From JAVEDQ01 sp963783105 (lineage in GTDB: Bacteria > Actinomycetota > Actinomycetes > Frankiales > Frankiaceae): a stretch of 64,000 bases of DNA. Each line of letters starts with the position of its first letter. Position 1 is the stretch's first letter. Positions 1-9,097 of the stretch are shown here, piece by piece. The DNA is taken from contig CAWAMI010000001.1 in assembly GCA_963783105.1 (NCBI GenBank), positions 1-64,000 of the forward strand, read 5' to 3'. The position numbers and the translations under genes were made by a program. The notes below the pieces were generated by a model that saw nothing but the letters and a program-made list of their open reading frames with translations, searched no databases and had not been told where the DNA came from.

Positions 1-230
1 GTACCGGCGCGCTGCTCGGCCTGGCCCGCCGGGCCGGCTGGCGGCAGGGGCCGCTGGCCGGCGGCCTCGTCGCCACCGCCGTGGTGATGATCGGGACGAA
101 CGGACCGATGACCGCGCTGGGCATCACCGATCCCCGCACCTGGTCTGCGTCGTCCTGGATCACCGACATCGTGCCGCACCTTGCGTACTCGGCGGTCACG
201 CTCGCGGTGCTCGACCTGATCGACGGCTAA
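1..230 (+). CDS. Membrane protein, C-terminal fragment
   Basis: This is the 3' end of a gene that begins left of the window; the frame starts at base 3 and stops at TAA 228-230. The visible 75 residues contain two hydrophobic stretches (around GPLAGGLVATAVVMIG and HLAYSAVTLAVLDLI) separated by a polar loop with ITDPRTW, so an integral membrane protein is likely. I do not recognise a family from this piece. It converges on the kinase gene that ends at 238, with only 7 bases between the two stops. Confidence 0.6.
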   Translation, partial: TGALLGLARRAGWRQGPLAGGLVATAVVMIGTNGPMTALGITDPRTWSASSWITDIVPHLAYSAVTLAVLDLIDG

Positions 231-237
231 CCGCAGC

Positions 238-1137
238 TCAGGACTCTGCAGCGGCTGTCGCACCCTCGGCCAGTCGCACCGCTCCCAGCACGGGCGGCTC
301 GGTCAGCACGCGGACGCTCGCCTGTGGCCGCGCGCTCACGACCGCCGTCCGCAGTGCCTCGGCCAGGGGCGGGTGTCCCGTCCCCAGCCCGCCGGCCAGC
401 ACCACCGGCAGATCCGGCGGTGCCTCGAGCGTTTCGGCGACCGTCATCGCGAACGCGGCCAGCTCCCGCCCTGCGGACAGCAGGATCTCCTGCGCTGCGG
501 GATCGGCACTGCCCAGCACCACGCCTGCGTGGCGGGCCCAGCCGTCCGGGTTGGAGTTGTCGTAGAAGCGTTGGATGAGGTCGGGCAGGTCGGCAGCGCC
601 GGCGGCGGCCAGCAGATCGTCGCCCAGCTGCCCGAGCGGCTCCTCCCGATCGCTGCGACCGGCCAGGGTTCGAATCGCCTCCCGCACCACCCAGAAGCCG
701 CTGCCCTCGTCGCCGAGCACGTACCCCAGGCCTCCGGCACGTGCCTCACGCCCGTTCAGCACCCCGATGCACATCGACCCGGTCCCGCTGATGACGGCGA
801 TGCCGTCCTCCAGGTCGGCTGCGGGCAGGACGAGGCGGGCGTCGTTGACGACGAGCACGGTGCCCGTCCGGGTCAGCGGGGCGAGGTGCCGGCGGAGGAA
901 GTCGACGGCCTCCGGCGAACCGCTCCCGGCGGAGCCGGCACAGACCGCGTCCAGCGGGCCGTGCGACGAGAGGTCGAGATCGGCGATCAGCTGCTCCAGC
1001 GCCTCGGCCGCGGCGTCCGCCCCGGCAGCGGTGAGACTGGCGCTTCCGGCCTTCGCCTCCGCCAGCGTCTCCCCGTCGCACGCGAGCCGGGCCCGGCTGT
1101 GGGTGCCGCCGATGTCGAGGCCGAGGACGAGGCTCAT
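238..1137 (-). CDS. BadF/BadG-family N-acetylglucosamine (amino-sugar) kinase
   Basis: A 299-residue sugar kinase of the BadF/BadG/BcrA/BcrD ATPase fold. The N-terminal phosphate-binding loop LGLDIGGTHSRARL is at residues 4-17, a second phosphate-loop motif SGTGSMCIG lies near residue 120, and an adenosine-type motif VVLAGGLGTG lies near residue 260. Family members phosphorylate GlcNAc, and MurK of Clostridium phosphorylates both GlcNAc and MurNAc; which substrate applies here is inference. ATG 1137 overlaps the nagA stop by 4 bases (ATGA), so the gene is translationally coupled as the last gene of the murQ-transporter-nagA-kinase operon. Supplying GlcNAc-6-P or MurNAc-6-P to its neighbours is the obvious role. 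An upstream extension of the open frame runs through nagA in another frame and is not real. Confidence 0.85.
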   Translation of the reverse strand: MSLVLGLDIGGTHSRARLACDGETLAEAKAGSASLTAAGADAAAEALEQLIADLDLSSHGPLDAVCAGSAGSGSPEAVDFLRRHLAPLTRTGTVLVVNDARLVLPAADLEDGIAVISGTGSMCIGVLNGREARAGGLGYVLGDEGSGFWVVREAIRTLAGRSDREEPLGQLGDDLLAAAGAADLPDLIQRFYDNSNPDGWARHAGVVLGSADPAAQEILLSAGRELAAFAMTVAETLEAPPDLPVVLAGGLGTGHPPLAEALRTAVVSARPQASVRVLTEPPVLGAVRLAEGATAAAES

Positions 1138-2324
1138 GCCGCACTCGCCAGCAGCCCGGACGGATCGTGCGCCGCCTGGCCGGCCACGACGGTCGCGGCG
1201 ACTTTCAGGTCGGAGGAGAGCACGACCAGGTCGGCGTCGGCTCCGGTCCGAAGCCGCCCCTTGCGCTTCTCGCCCAGGCGGTCGGCCGGGATGCTCGTGG
1301 CGGCGGCCACGGCGGCGGTCCGGGTCAGCCCGGCGGCGACGAGCGTCCGCACTGCCCCGTCCATGGTCAGCACGCTGCCGGCCAGCGTCTGCGGCGCGTC
1401 CGCGAGCACGGCCCGGCCACCGTCGACGAGCACGTCCAGCCCACCGAGCTCGTAGCGCCCCGGCTCCAGCCCCGCGGCCGGCATCGCGTCGGTCACCGCC
1501 ACCACCCGCCCCCCGGCGGCCGCGCACACGACGGCCAGGACGTCCGGATGCAGGTGGATCCCGTCGGCGATCACCTCCACGGTCACCCGGGGGTCGGTCA
1601 GCGCGGCGCCGACGGGCCCCGGCTCCCGGTGGTGCAGGCCCGGCATCGCGTTGAACAGATGGGTGACGTGCCGGGCGCCGGCGTCGAAGGCAGCGACCGT
1701 CTGCTCGACGTCGGCCTCGGTGTGCCCCACCGACATCACGACCCCGGCGTCGGCCCCGACGCGGACGACGTCCAACGCGCCGGGCAGCTCCGGCGCGAGC
1801 GTCACCATCCGCACCGCCCCCGGCGCCGCGGACAGCAGGGACTGCAACTCCGACACCGACGGCGGCCGCAGCACCGCCGGGTTCTGTGCTCCCGCCTTCC
1901 CGGGTGCGATCCAGGGCCCCTCGAGATGCGCCCCGAGCACCCGGGCGGCGCCCGGGACGTCGGCGGCGGCCGCAACCCCCTGCACCGCGGCCGCCAGCCG
2001 ATCGGGTGTGTCCGAGACGGTGGTCGCCAGCAGACCGGTCGTCCCGTGCCGGACGTGGAAGCGGGCGACGTCGAGCACCGCGTCGGCGATCCCGTCCGGA
2101 GAGCCTCCGTTCACCTGCGCCCCCGCCCCGCCGTGCACGTGCAGGTCGAGGAAGCCGGGCGCGAGGATCCGATCCCCCACGTCCACCCACGTCATCCCCT
2201 CCGGCGGCGCCCCGGACCCGACGTCGGCGATCCGGTCGCCGTCGACGAGGACCCAGCCCGGCGTCAGCTCCGGATCGGAGATGCCACCGGGCAGGACGAC
2301 CTCGGCTCGGAGAACGAACGCCAC
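1134..2324 (-). CDS. nagA: N-acetylglucosamine-6-phosphate deacetylase
   Basis: Converts GlcNAc-6-P to glucosamine-6-P plus acetate in the cytoplasm. The 396-residue protein has the amidohydrolase order of metal and substrate residues: LDLHVHGGAG (HxH) near residue 60, HLEGPWIAPGKAG (metal Glu) near 133, VGHTEAD and THLFNAMPGLHHR (metal His residues) near 197-225, IADGIHLHP near 252 and the catalytic VTDAMPAAG near 278. Length matches the family. The start is GTG 2324, one base after the transporter stop, with only a weak CTGAGG upstream, so translation is probably coupled. The product feeds NagB, encoded at 4908. Confidence 0.95.
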   Translation of the reverse strand: MAFVLRAEVVLPGGISDPELTPGWVLVDGDRIADVGSGAPPEGMTWVDVGDRILAPGFLDLHVHGGAGAQVNGGSPDGIADAVLDVARFHVRHGTTGLLATTVSDTPDRLAAAVQGVAAAADVPGAARVLGAHLEGPWIAPGKAGAQNPAVLRPPSVSELQSLLSAAPGAVRMVTLAPELPGALDVVRVGADAGVVMSVGHTEADVEQTVAAFDAGARHVTHLFNAMPGLHHREPGPVGAALTDPRVTVEVIADGIHLHPDVLAVVCAAAGGRVVAVTDAMPAAGLEPGRYELGGLDVLVDGGRAVLADAPQTLAGSVLTMDGAVRTLVAAGLTRTAAVAAATSIPADRLGEKRKGRLRTGADADLVVLSSDLKVAATVVAGQAAHDPSGLLASAA

Positions 2325-2325
2325 C

Positions 2326-3801
2326 TCAGGAGCGCTGGCGGACGCCGGAGCTCTCGGCAGCCGGTTCGCTCGGGTAGGGCGCGCTCTGATCCGTCTCGGA
2401 GCCTGACGGCCAGCGGCCGCCGTTCTCCCAGTACAGCCGGATCGACTCGAGCGGCCGCCCCTTCGTCTCCGGCGCCAGCGCGAAGACGAACACGAACGAC
2501 AAGGCCGACAGCACCAGGAAGATCGTGAAGGTCCACACCCCGCCGATCTGTCCGAGCACGCCGAGGAAGAACTGGGCGATCAGCAGGTTGCCGACGAGGT
2601 CGGCGGTGAGCATCGCCGACGCGCCGCCCGACCGCAGTCGGCCCGGGAAGCTCTCGGAGGAGTAGACCCACACCATCGCGCCGAAGCCGAAATCGAAGCC
2701 GCAGGTGAACAGCAGCACCCCGGCGAACGCCAGCGCGGACAGCCCCTCCACGCCGGCCGCGAAGACCGCGATGAGCAGCGCGTTCGCGGCGATCATCGCG
2801 CTGATGCCGAGCAGCAGGACCTTGCGGCGACCGACCCGGTCGACGATGCGGACCGCGACCAGCGTGGCGACCAGCGCCACCGCCTGGATGACTCCGGGGA
2901 TGAGCAACTGAGCCCGGTTCCCGGTCAGCCCCATCTGCTTGAAGATCAGCGGCGTGAAATAGATGATCGCGTTGATGCCGGTGATCTGCACGAGGAAGCC
3001 GAGCGAGACGACGAAAGTGGTGGCCCGGCGGTAGGGCGCCCGCAGCATCTCCTTCAGGTTGCCGCCGCGCTCCGAGCGCAGCGCCGCCTCGATCTCGTCC
3101 AGTTCGGCGTCCACCGACGCCTCGGGGTCGACCTGCCGCAGGGTGCGTGCCGCTTCGTCGCGGCGGCCCTGCATCACGTACCAACGTGGGGTGTCCGGCA
3201 GCCGGAGCAGCATCAGGCCGACGAGGAACGCGGGAATCGCGGAGATGCCGAGCATCCAGCGCCACGCGCCGTGCGAGGCGAGGCCGTAGTCGACGAAGTA
3301 GGCGATCATGATGCCGGCCACGGTGGCGACCTGGTAGCCGACCAGCAGGCTGCCGCGGATCTTGGCTGGGCTGGACTCGGCGATGAAGATCGGCGCCGCG
3401 ACGGTGGACAGACCGATGGTCACGCCGAGGAGGAACCGGGCGCCGTCCAGCCAGTAGATGTTCATGGAGACGGCGGACAGCGCGGCGAAGACGACGTAGC
3501 CGGCGGCGATGCCCACCATCGTGTTCCGCCGGCCCACCGCGTTGGCCACCCGGCTGGCGAGCAGGGCTCCGGCGATCATGCCGAGCGCGACCGCCGTCGC
3601 GATGGACGACGTCTCGCTGGTGGAGAGATCGAACTGCTTCGGGACGAACAGCAGGACCCCGGCGATGACTCCGGTGTCGTAGCCGTAGATGACGCCGATG
3701 GCGGCGGCACTGATCGCGATGATCACACCGAGCCGGGAGCCGAGTCGCGCTTCGACGGTGTTCGCCGGTTGGGGCTGACCTCGGTTCGGCTGTGTGCTCA
3801 T
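2326..3801 (-). CDS. Sugar porter (MFS), probable amino-sugar importer
   Basis: A 491-residue, 12-TM sugar-porter-family MFS protein, expected to import a hexose or amino sugar by proton symport. Family signatures visible: GYDTGVIAG in TM1, PDTPRWYVMQGR before the central loop, QITGINAIIYFTPLIF in TM7, DRVGRRKVLL between TM8 and 9, and PETKGRPLESI after TM12. ATG 3801 is chosen because GCAGGAGGTCGAC precedes it; a longer frame to 3840 has no ribosome site and crosses the tandem repeat. It sits between murQ and nagA in one leftward operon, which suggests GlcNAc or MurNAc as substrate, an inference from context since most characterised sugar porters carry neutral hexoses. No PTS component is seen nearby. 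Confidence 0.88.
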   Translation of the reverse strand: MSTQPNRGQPQPANTVEARLGSRLGVIIAISAAAIGVIYGYDTGVIAGVLLFVPKQFDLSTSETSSIATAVALGMIAGALLASRVANAVGRRNTMVGIAAGYVVFAALSAVSMNIYWLDGARFLLGVTIGLSTVAAPIFIAESSPAKIRGSLLVGYQVATVAGIMIAYFVDYGLASHGAWRWMLGISAIPAFLVGLMLLRLPDTPRWYVMQGRRDEAARTLRQVDPEASVDAELDEIEAALRSERGGNLKEMLRAPYRRATTFVVSLGFLVQITGINAIIYFTPLIFKQMGLTGNRAQLLIPGVIQAVALVATLVAVRIVDRVGRRKVLLLGISAMIAANALLIAVFAAGVEGLSALAFAGVLLFTCGFDFGFGAMVWVYSSESFPGRLRSGGASAMLTADLVGNLLIAQFFLGVLGQIGGVWTFTIFLVLSALSFVFVFALAPETKGRPLESIRLYWENGGRWPSGSETDQSAPYPSEPAAESSGVRQRS

Positions 3802-3822
3802 GTCGACCTCCTGCCGCGATAT

Positions 3823-3896
3823 GCCGATCCCACTACCCACGCTCGTTGTGCCGCACTACGCCGACGTCACTACCCACTCTTGTCATGTTGCACTAC
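3823..3896 (-). repeat. Two tandem 37-bp repeats spanning the end of murQ
   Basis: Read on the minus strand, two imperfect 37-base units follow each other exactly: 3896-3860 and 3859-3823. Each begins GTAGTGC, has TGGGTAGTG near its middle and ends TCGGC. The first unit encodes the last nine codons of murQ and its TAG stop; the second is in the 68-base gap before the transporter ribosome site. Possible roles are an internal operator, a processing site, or simple replication slippage. Confidence 0.8.
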
Positions 3897-4820
3897 AACT
3901 TTTGCAGTACGGACGTTCCCGCCGTGGTCGTCCAGGGCATTGCGGGCGGTCTCCGCGTCGACCCCGACCGCCATGACGATGGCGGTCTTCAGGTCGCCGT
4001 CGGCGGCGGCGAGCAGGTCGTCGGCCCGCTCGCGGTCGACGCCGGTTGCCTCCTGCAGGATCCGCACGGCGCGGTCCCGGAGCTTGTCGTTGGTCGCCCG
4101 GACGTCGACCATCAGGTCGCCGAAGGTGTGCCCTGTTCGCACCATGACCAGGGTGGACAGCGCGTTGAGCAGCACCTTCTGCGCGGTGCCCGCGCGCAGC
4201 CGGGTCGAGCCGGCGAGGAATTCAGGGCCGACGACCGCCTCGATCGCGAGGTCCGCCGAGGCCGCCAGCGGAGTTCCGCTGTTGTTCGTGATGGCGACGG
4301 TCAACGCGCCGGCTTCCCGGGCAGCGCGCAGCGCGGCGACCGTGTACGGCGTGCGGCCGCTGGCGGCGATGCCGACCACCGCGTCGCCGGTGCCGACCCC
4401 GACTCGTTCCATGTCGACCACGCCCGCTTCGGCGTCGTCCTCGCCGCCCTCCTTCGGGTCGCTGAGCGCGTCCGTTCCGCCGGCCATGACCGCGACGACC
4501 TGGGTCGGCGGCAACCCGAAGGTCGGCACGCACTCCACCGCATCGAGCCAGCCGAGCCGGCCGGCGGTACCGGCGCCGACGTAGACCATGCGGCCGCCGC
4601 GGCGGAAGCGCTCCGCTATCGCATCGACCGCCCGCTCCAGCGGCCGGCGCACGGCGTGCAGCGCCCGAAGACCTTCCACCTCGCCCGACAGGAACTCCGC
4701 GACGAGCCAGCCGGTCGGCTGGAGGTCCAGCTCGGCGTGCCCGGGCCGCCGGGACTCTGTGGTCAGTGAGCCGAGTGTCGAACGGTTCGCCTCGAAACCG
4801 TGCGGATTGTTCGCGGACAC
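3870..4820 (-). CDS. murQ: N-acetylmuramic acid 6-phosphate etherase
   Basis: Cleaves the D-lactyl ether of MurNAc-6-P to give GlcNAc-6-P, the substrate of NagA. The 316-residue protein has a SIS sugar-phosphate isomerase fold: VYVGAGTAGRLGWLDAVE near residue 80, the GGTDAL...DDAEAG stretch near 118-135, GIAASGRTPYTVAAL near 152 and ITNNSGTPLA near 180, followed by the conserved FLAGSTRLRAGTAQK segment. GTG 4820 is chosen because GGGAGG lies 7 bases upstream; the frame remains open to 4874 but lacks a better site. It is the first gene of the leftward operon and is divergent from nagB across 87 bases. The 3' end lies inside a 37-bp tandem repeat. Confidence 0.93.
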   Translation of the reverse strand: MSANNPHGFEANRSTLGSLTTESRRPGHAELDLQPTGWLVAEFLSGEVEGLRALHAVRRPLERAVDAIAERFRRGGRMVYVGAGTAGRLGWLDAVECVPTFGLPPTQVVAVMAGGTDALSDPKEGGEDDAEAGVVDMERVGVGTGDAVVGIAASGRTPYTVAALRAAREAGALTVAITNNSGTPLAASADLAIEAVVGPEFLAGSTRLRAGTAQKVLLNALSTLVMVRTGHTFGDLMVDVRATNDKLRDRAVRILQEATGVDRERADDLLAAADGDLKTAIVMAVGVDAETARNALDDHGGNVRTAKVVVQHDKSG

Positions 4821-4907
4821 GGGGACACCTCCCGGCGGGTCGACCTGTCGGACGGACCCTCCGTCCCCACTCACCGGAACATCGACCCGGGCGAAGGGAG
4901 GTCAGGC

Positions 4908-5693
4908 GTGGAGGTCGTGATCGTCGGTGACCGGGCCGAGGGAGGCCGACTGGTGGGTGGCGCCGTCGAGGCGCTGCTCGGCAGCAGGCCCGACGCCGTC
5001 CTGGGACTCGCGACGGGAAGCTCGCCGGAACCGGTCTACGACGACCTCGTCGCTCGGCAGAAGGCCGGCACCGTCTCGTTCGCCCGCGCGCGGGCCTTCC
5101 AGCTCGACGAGTACGTCGGCCTGCCGGAGGGGCACCCGGAGTCCTACCGTGCGGTGCTGCAACGGGAGGTGGCCGACCGGCTCGACTTCGCGGACGGAGC
5201 CCTGCACGGGCCCGACGGCCGGGCGGACGACCTGGTTGCGGCCTGCGCCGCCTACGAGCGGGAGATCGCCGAGGCCGGCGGCGTCGACCTGCAGCTGCTC
5301 GGCATCGGCAGCGACGGGCACATCGGCTTCAACGAGCCGACGTCGTCGCTGGCCAGTCGGACCCGCATCAAGACGCTGACCGAGCAGACCCGACGCGACA
5401 ACGCCCGCTTCTTCGACGACGACCTCGACGCGGTGCCCCGGCACGTGCTGACCCAGGGCATCGGCACGATCCTCGAGGCCCGGCACCTGGTCCTGCTCGC
5501 CTGGGGAGCCGGCAAGGCGTCGGCGGTCGCGCAGTGCGTCGAGGGTCCGGTGACGGCCATGGCACCGGCGTCCGCGCTGCAGCTGCATCCGCACGTCACG
5601 ATCGTCGTCGACGGGGACGCGGCGAGCGAACTGGAGCTGGCCGACTACTACCGCGCCACCTGGGCGGCGAAGCCGGATTGGCAGGGACTGTGA
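4908..5693 (+). CDS. nagB: Glucosamine-6-phosphate deaminase
   Basis: Converts glucosamine-6-P to fructose-6-P and ammonia, the last step before glycolysis. Visible motifs in the 261-residue protein are LGLATGSSPEPVYDDL near residue 33, the active-site loop FQLDEYVGLP near 66 and LGIGSDGHIGFNEP near 130, then ALTQGIGTI-type residues in LTQGIGTILEARHLVLLAWG near 185. Length is that of the family. GTG 4908 is preceded by GGGAGG at 4896-4901. It is divergent from murQ, so the whole amino-sugar route (murQ, nagA, kinase, nagB) is fed from one 87-base control region. I see no DasR-type operator there. Confidence 0.95.
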   Translation: MEVVIVGDRAEGGRLVGGAVEALLGSRPDAVLGLATGSSPEPVYDDLVARQKAGTVSFARARAFQLDEYVGLPEGHPESYRAVLQREVADRLDFADGALHGPDGRADDLVAACAAYEREIAEAGGVDLQLLGIGSDGHIGFNEPTSSLASRTRIKTLTEQTRRDNARFFDDDLDAVPRHVLTQGIGTILEARHLVLLAWGAGKASAVAQCVEGPVTAMAPASALQLHPHVTIVVDGDAASELELADYYRATWAAKPDWQGL

Positions 5694-5760
5694 GTCACCT
5701 GCGGCCGAGCCGACTCGGGCGTACGCTGCCGCCCCGGGGGCCCGCGGCGAGAGGAGTTCC

Positions 5761-6030
5761 ATGCCTGTCTTCTTGATCGAACGACAATTCGCCGACGAGC
5801 TCGACGTGACCACCGACGTCGCCGACGAGATCAACCGGATCAACGCCGACGAGAGCGTCCGGTGGCTGTATTCGTTCCTGTCCGCGGACAAGCGCAAGAC
5901 CTACTGCCTCTACGAGGCGCCGTCCGCCGAGGCGATCCGCCGAGCCGCTGCCCGCGCCGGGCTCCCCGCCGATGTGATCATCGAAGTCGAGGGCAAGATG
6001 GTGCCGGACGGCTCGCTCACCGCCATCTGA
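5761..6030 (+). CDS. DUF4242 domain protein (SCO4226-like)
   Basis: An 89-residue protein starting MPVFLIERQF and continuing with a two-beta-strand/helix pattern typical of DUF4242; the family member SCO4226 of Streptomyces coelicolor is a nickel-binding protein. The visible pattern is FLIERQFADEL, RWLYSFLSADKRKTYCLYEAPSAEAIRRAA and a C-terminal GLPADVIIEV. GAGGAG lies 5 bases before the ATG. It follows nagB by 67 bases on the same strand and faces the LuxR-type gene ending at 6059. Metal binding is inference from the family; no link with the amino-sugar genes is evident. Confidence 0.85.
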   Translation: MPVFLIERQFADELDVTTDVADEINRINADESVRWLYSFLSADKRKTYCLYEAPSAEAIRRAAARAGLPADVIIEVEGKMVPDGSLTAI

Positions 6031-6058
6031 GCGACCGCCACGACAGCGGATCCGCGCG

Positions 6059-9031
6059 TCAGACCAGCCCCCGGGCCGCCGCGTAGATCGCCGCCTGGGT
6101 CCGGTTGTCCGAGCCGGTCTTGGTCAGGATCGACCGGACGTGGTTCGCCGCGGTGTTCTCGCTGATCACCAGCCGCTCGGCGATCTCCCGGTTGATCAGC
6201 CCCTCGGCGAGCAGGGCGAGCACCTGTACCTCGCGGGCGGTCAGCCCGTCCGGCCGCTCCGTCGGCCGCACGCCGCCCACGCCGTCCGCACCGCCCGGCC
6301 CCGGTTGCCCCGGTACCGCGATCCGCCCCGACGGCGCAGTAACGCGAGCCCCGGCGGCCTGGTCGAGCAGCCGCAGTACCCGGGCCAGCCCGAGCGGCTC
6401 GGCGATCTGCCGCGCGCGGGCGGTCACGGCCTCGAGCTCCCGAGCGGGCGCCCCGGCGCGACGCAGGTGCATCGCGCGCCGGGCGAAGGTCTCCGCCTGA
6501 TGCAGCGGCGCGCCCATGCGGGTGTCCATCTCGGCGGCGGAGCCGAACCACTCCTCGGCCGCCGACGCCTCGCCGAGCAGCGAGTCGACCGCACCGAGGT
6601 AGCGGTCGGCGCTGCCGAACAGGGCGACGAACTGCCCCGCCACGAGGTTCAGCCCGGCGTAGTCGGCGAGCAGTGGACGCAGGCGCCGCGCCGCCGACAC
6701 GTCCTCGAGCCACAGCGCCGCCTCGACGAGGAAGGCGAGGACCCCCGGCCACGCGGCGGACTCCTGGTAGCGACGGAGGTGCTCGTCCAGCAGCCAGTGC
6801 AGCAGGGTCCGGGCCGGCTCCGCCAGCTCCAGCTCGGTGTACAGGGCCAGGAGGCCCGGCGCCCAGTGGTCGGTCGGGCGTTCGGTGCCGGTGATGACGG
6901 CGCGGGCGACACCGAGCCGTCCCGTCTCCCGCTGCAGCATGTACATCTGGACGCCGTAGGACCCCTCGGTGTCGTCGGTCCCGAACGACTCGCCGAGCTC
7001 CAGCAGCTCGCCGCAGGTGCGGTCGGCCGCGCGGAACTCGCCCCGCATGAACTCGTGTCCGTAGCGCAGGCAGCCGGCCATGTACTCGAAGAAGCCCTGC
7101 GCCGTCCCCCGGGCGGTGCGCAGCAGGTCCTCGTAGGCGCGGACCAACCCCTCCGGCTCGCCCCTCAGGTAGGAGATGGCGCCGCGGAAGTAGGCGGCGT
7201 GGCCGAGCTGCCCGAGCTCGTGCCGGGCGAGCGCCAACCGGGAGAGCTCGTCCGCCCGCGCGAGCTTGTGCGGTGCGTCGCGCGGGTGCAGGCCGTGCCA
7301 CAGGCTCGCCTGCAGCGCGTGCGCCAGCAGTCTCTCGTCACCGCTCGCGCGGGCGAGCTCCAGCGCCCGCGCACCGAGCGACGCCGCGCCGCGGGTGTCC
7401 CCGACGAAGGCGAGCGCCCGGCCCAGGCTGGCCACCGCCCGGATGTAGAGCGGGTCCTGAGGGTCGGCCGGGACCTCGCGGAGCGCCTGGGAAAGCAGCT
7501 CGACCGAGCGGTGGCCCGGCAGACCCGGCCGCCAGGACGCCGCCTCGTAGCCGACCGCAGCCCGCAGCCGGACCGCCGGGCTTCCGTCGGCCGCGACCTG
7601 CTCGTCCAGCGCACGGGCGGCTGCGAAGTCGCCGGCGAGCAGGTGGCTGCGGGCTGCCGAGAGCTGCAGTTCGTGGCGTTGGACCCGGTCGGTACTCAGC
7701 GCGGCTGCCCGGGCGAACCACCCCGCCGCGTCCTCGTGGGCGAGGCTGCGGTCGGCCATCCTCGCCGCCTCGATCAGGTACTCCACCGCCTGACGTTCGA
7801 CGCCGAAGCCCGGGGCGTTGGCGTAGTGGTAGGCGAGCCGCTGCACCTCCCGCACCGGCCGCGACCCCGGCGGGCCGGTGCCCTGCTGCTCGACGATTCT
7901 TCCCACCCGGGCGTGCTCCCGAGCACGGCGGGACGGCGGCACCAGGTCGAGGACGGCCTGGCGGGCGATGGCGTGCGGGAAGCGGAAGCTGTCGCCCCCA
8001 GGTCCGTACGGCTCGATGAGCCCGTGGGCGAGCGCGGCGTCCAACGCCTCCAGCGTCGTCTCGTCCGACCAGTCGGAGGCGGCGAGCAGCACGGCGAGCT
8101 CGAACTCCGGACCGATGACCGCGCCGAGCTCGACGGTCTGCCGCTGCGGCGCATCCAGCTGGTCGAGCCGGTGCTGGATGGTGTCGCGGACGCTGGACGG
8201 GGCCGAGAAGGACCCACCCTGCAGCGTCCCCAGACCACCCCGGGCGGTGACGTCGCGCCACAGCTGGCGCAGGAAGAACGGGTTGCCGCCGGTCTGGTCG
8301 CGCAGGATCGCCCCCCAGCGCCGGGCCCGCGGCCGGGGGATGCCGGCCTCGATGGCCACGAAGTCGGCGATCTCCTCGCTGTCCAGCGCGGGCAGGTCCA
8401 TCCGGCGGACCCCGTCGAACCGGTAGAGCTGGGCGATGGCGTGGACGAGCTGGTCGGAGCGGTCCGGTGCCGTGGTCCGGTGCGTCGCCACGATCAGCAA
8501 CGGCGAATCAGCGGTCTGCTCGACGAGGTGGGTCAGCAGGTGCAGGGCGCTCGGGCCGGCCCAGTGCAGGTCCTCGAGGGCGAGGACCAGAGGCCGCTCG
8601 TCGCCGATGGCACGGCAGGCGTCGGCGACGGCGTCGTAGAGCTGCCGGCGGTGCTCGCGCTCGAGGGGGTCCCCGCCCGCGGACGGGCGGGCACCGGCCA
8701 GGACCTGCAGCCGCTCGAGCGTGCGGGGACCGAGAGCCGGTTCGTCGTCCGGGCGGCTGAGCAGGGAGAGCAACGTGTCGACGACGTCGACGAACGGCTG
8801 GTACGGCGGCCCGTACTCGGCCGCGGCTCCACCGAACAGCACCGCCGCTCCCTCGCGGTGCAGCGCAGTGCAGATCTCGGCGAGCAGCCGCGACTTCCCC
8901 GCGCCCGGCTCGCCGCCGAGGAAGACCGCCTGCCGGGCACCGGCTCGCAGCGACGTCCAGATGTCCTCGAACACGGCGAATTCCGCCCGACGTCCGACGA
9001 AGGCCGAATGCGTCGCGGACGACCAGCGCAT
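6059..9031 (-). CDS. LAL-type LuxR-family ATPase regulator
   Basis: A 990-residue large ATP-binding LuxR-like regulator. The N-terminus FVGRRAEFAVFEDIW leads into an AAA/NTPase domain with Walker A GGEPGAGKSRLL near residue 40 and Walker B LVLALEDLHWAGPSAL near 145. A long helical TPR-like middle follows, and the last 65 residues are a LuxR helix-turn-helix (LTAREVQVLALLAEGL, then INREIAERLVISENTAANHV). Such proteins activate neighbouring catabolic or secondary-metabolism genes when an inducer binds. I chose ATG 9031: longer in-frame starts would put the two palindromes at 9098-9150 inside the coding region. It is divergent from the FAD oxidase at 9221, the likely target. Confidence 0.9.
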   Translation of the reverse strand: MRWSSATHSAFVGRRAEFAVFEDIWTSLRAGARQAVFLGGEPGAGKSRLLAEICTALHREGAAVLFGGAAAEYGPPYQPFVDVVDTLLSLLSRPDDEPALGPRTLERLQVLAGARPSAGGDPLEREHRRQLYDAVADACRAIGDERPLVLALEDLHWAGPSALHLLTHLVEQTADSPLLIVATHRTTAPDRSDQLVHAIAQLYRFDGVRRMDLPALDSEEIADFVAIEAGIPRPRARRWGAILRDQTGGNPFFLRQLWRDVTARGGLGTLQGGSFSAPSSVRDTIQHRLDQLDAPQRQTVELGAVIGPEFELAVLLAASDWSDETTLEALDAALAHGLIEPYGPGGDSFRFPHAIARQAVLDLVPPSRRAREHARVGRIVEQQGTGPPGSRPVREVQRLAYHYANAPGFGVERQAVEYLIEAARMADRSLAHEDAAGWFARAAALSTDRVQRHELQLSAARSHLLAGDFAAARALDEQVAADGSPAVRLRAAVGYEAASWRPGLPGHRSVELLSQALREVPADPQDPLYIRAVASLGRALAFVGDTRGAASLGARALELARASGDERLLAHALQASLWHGLHPRDAPHKLARADELSRLALARHELGQLGHAAYFRGAISYLRGEPEGLVRAYEDLLRTARGTAQGFFEYMAGCLRYGHEFMRGEFRAADRTCGELLELGESFGTDDTEGSYGVQMYMLQRETGRLGVARAVITGTERPTDHWAPGLLALYTELELAEPARTLLHWLLDEHLRRYQESAAWPGVLAFLVEAALWLEDVSAARRLRPLLADYAGLNLVAGQFVALFGSADRYLGAVDSLLGEASAAEEWFGSAAEMDTRMGAPLHQAETFARRAMHLRRAGAPARELEAVTARARQIAEPLGLARVLRLLDQAAGARVTAPSGRIAVPGQPGPGGADGVGGVRPTERPDGLTAREVQVLALLAEGLINREIAERLVISENTAANHVRSILTKTGSDNRTQAAIYAAARGLV

Positions 9032-9097
9032 CGGCAGCGGAGGGCGCTCCCGGGCGGCCACGCGGGGACGGTAGAGCGGATCCCCCGTCCACGTCCA

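Noticed and set aside
1167..2528. Long open frame on the plus strand opposite nagA and the transporter
   Set aside because: Composition is Arg/Gly/Pro/His-rich with no domain and it lies wholly antisense to clear genes; high-G+C DNA keeps such frames open by chance.
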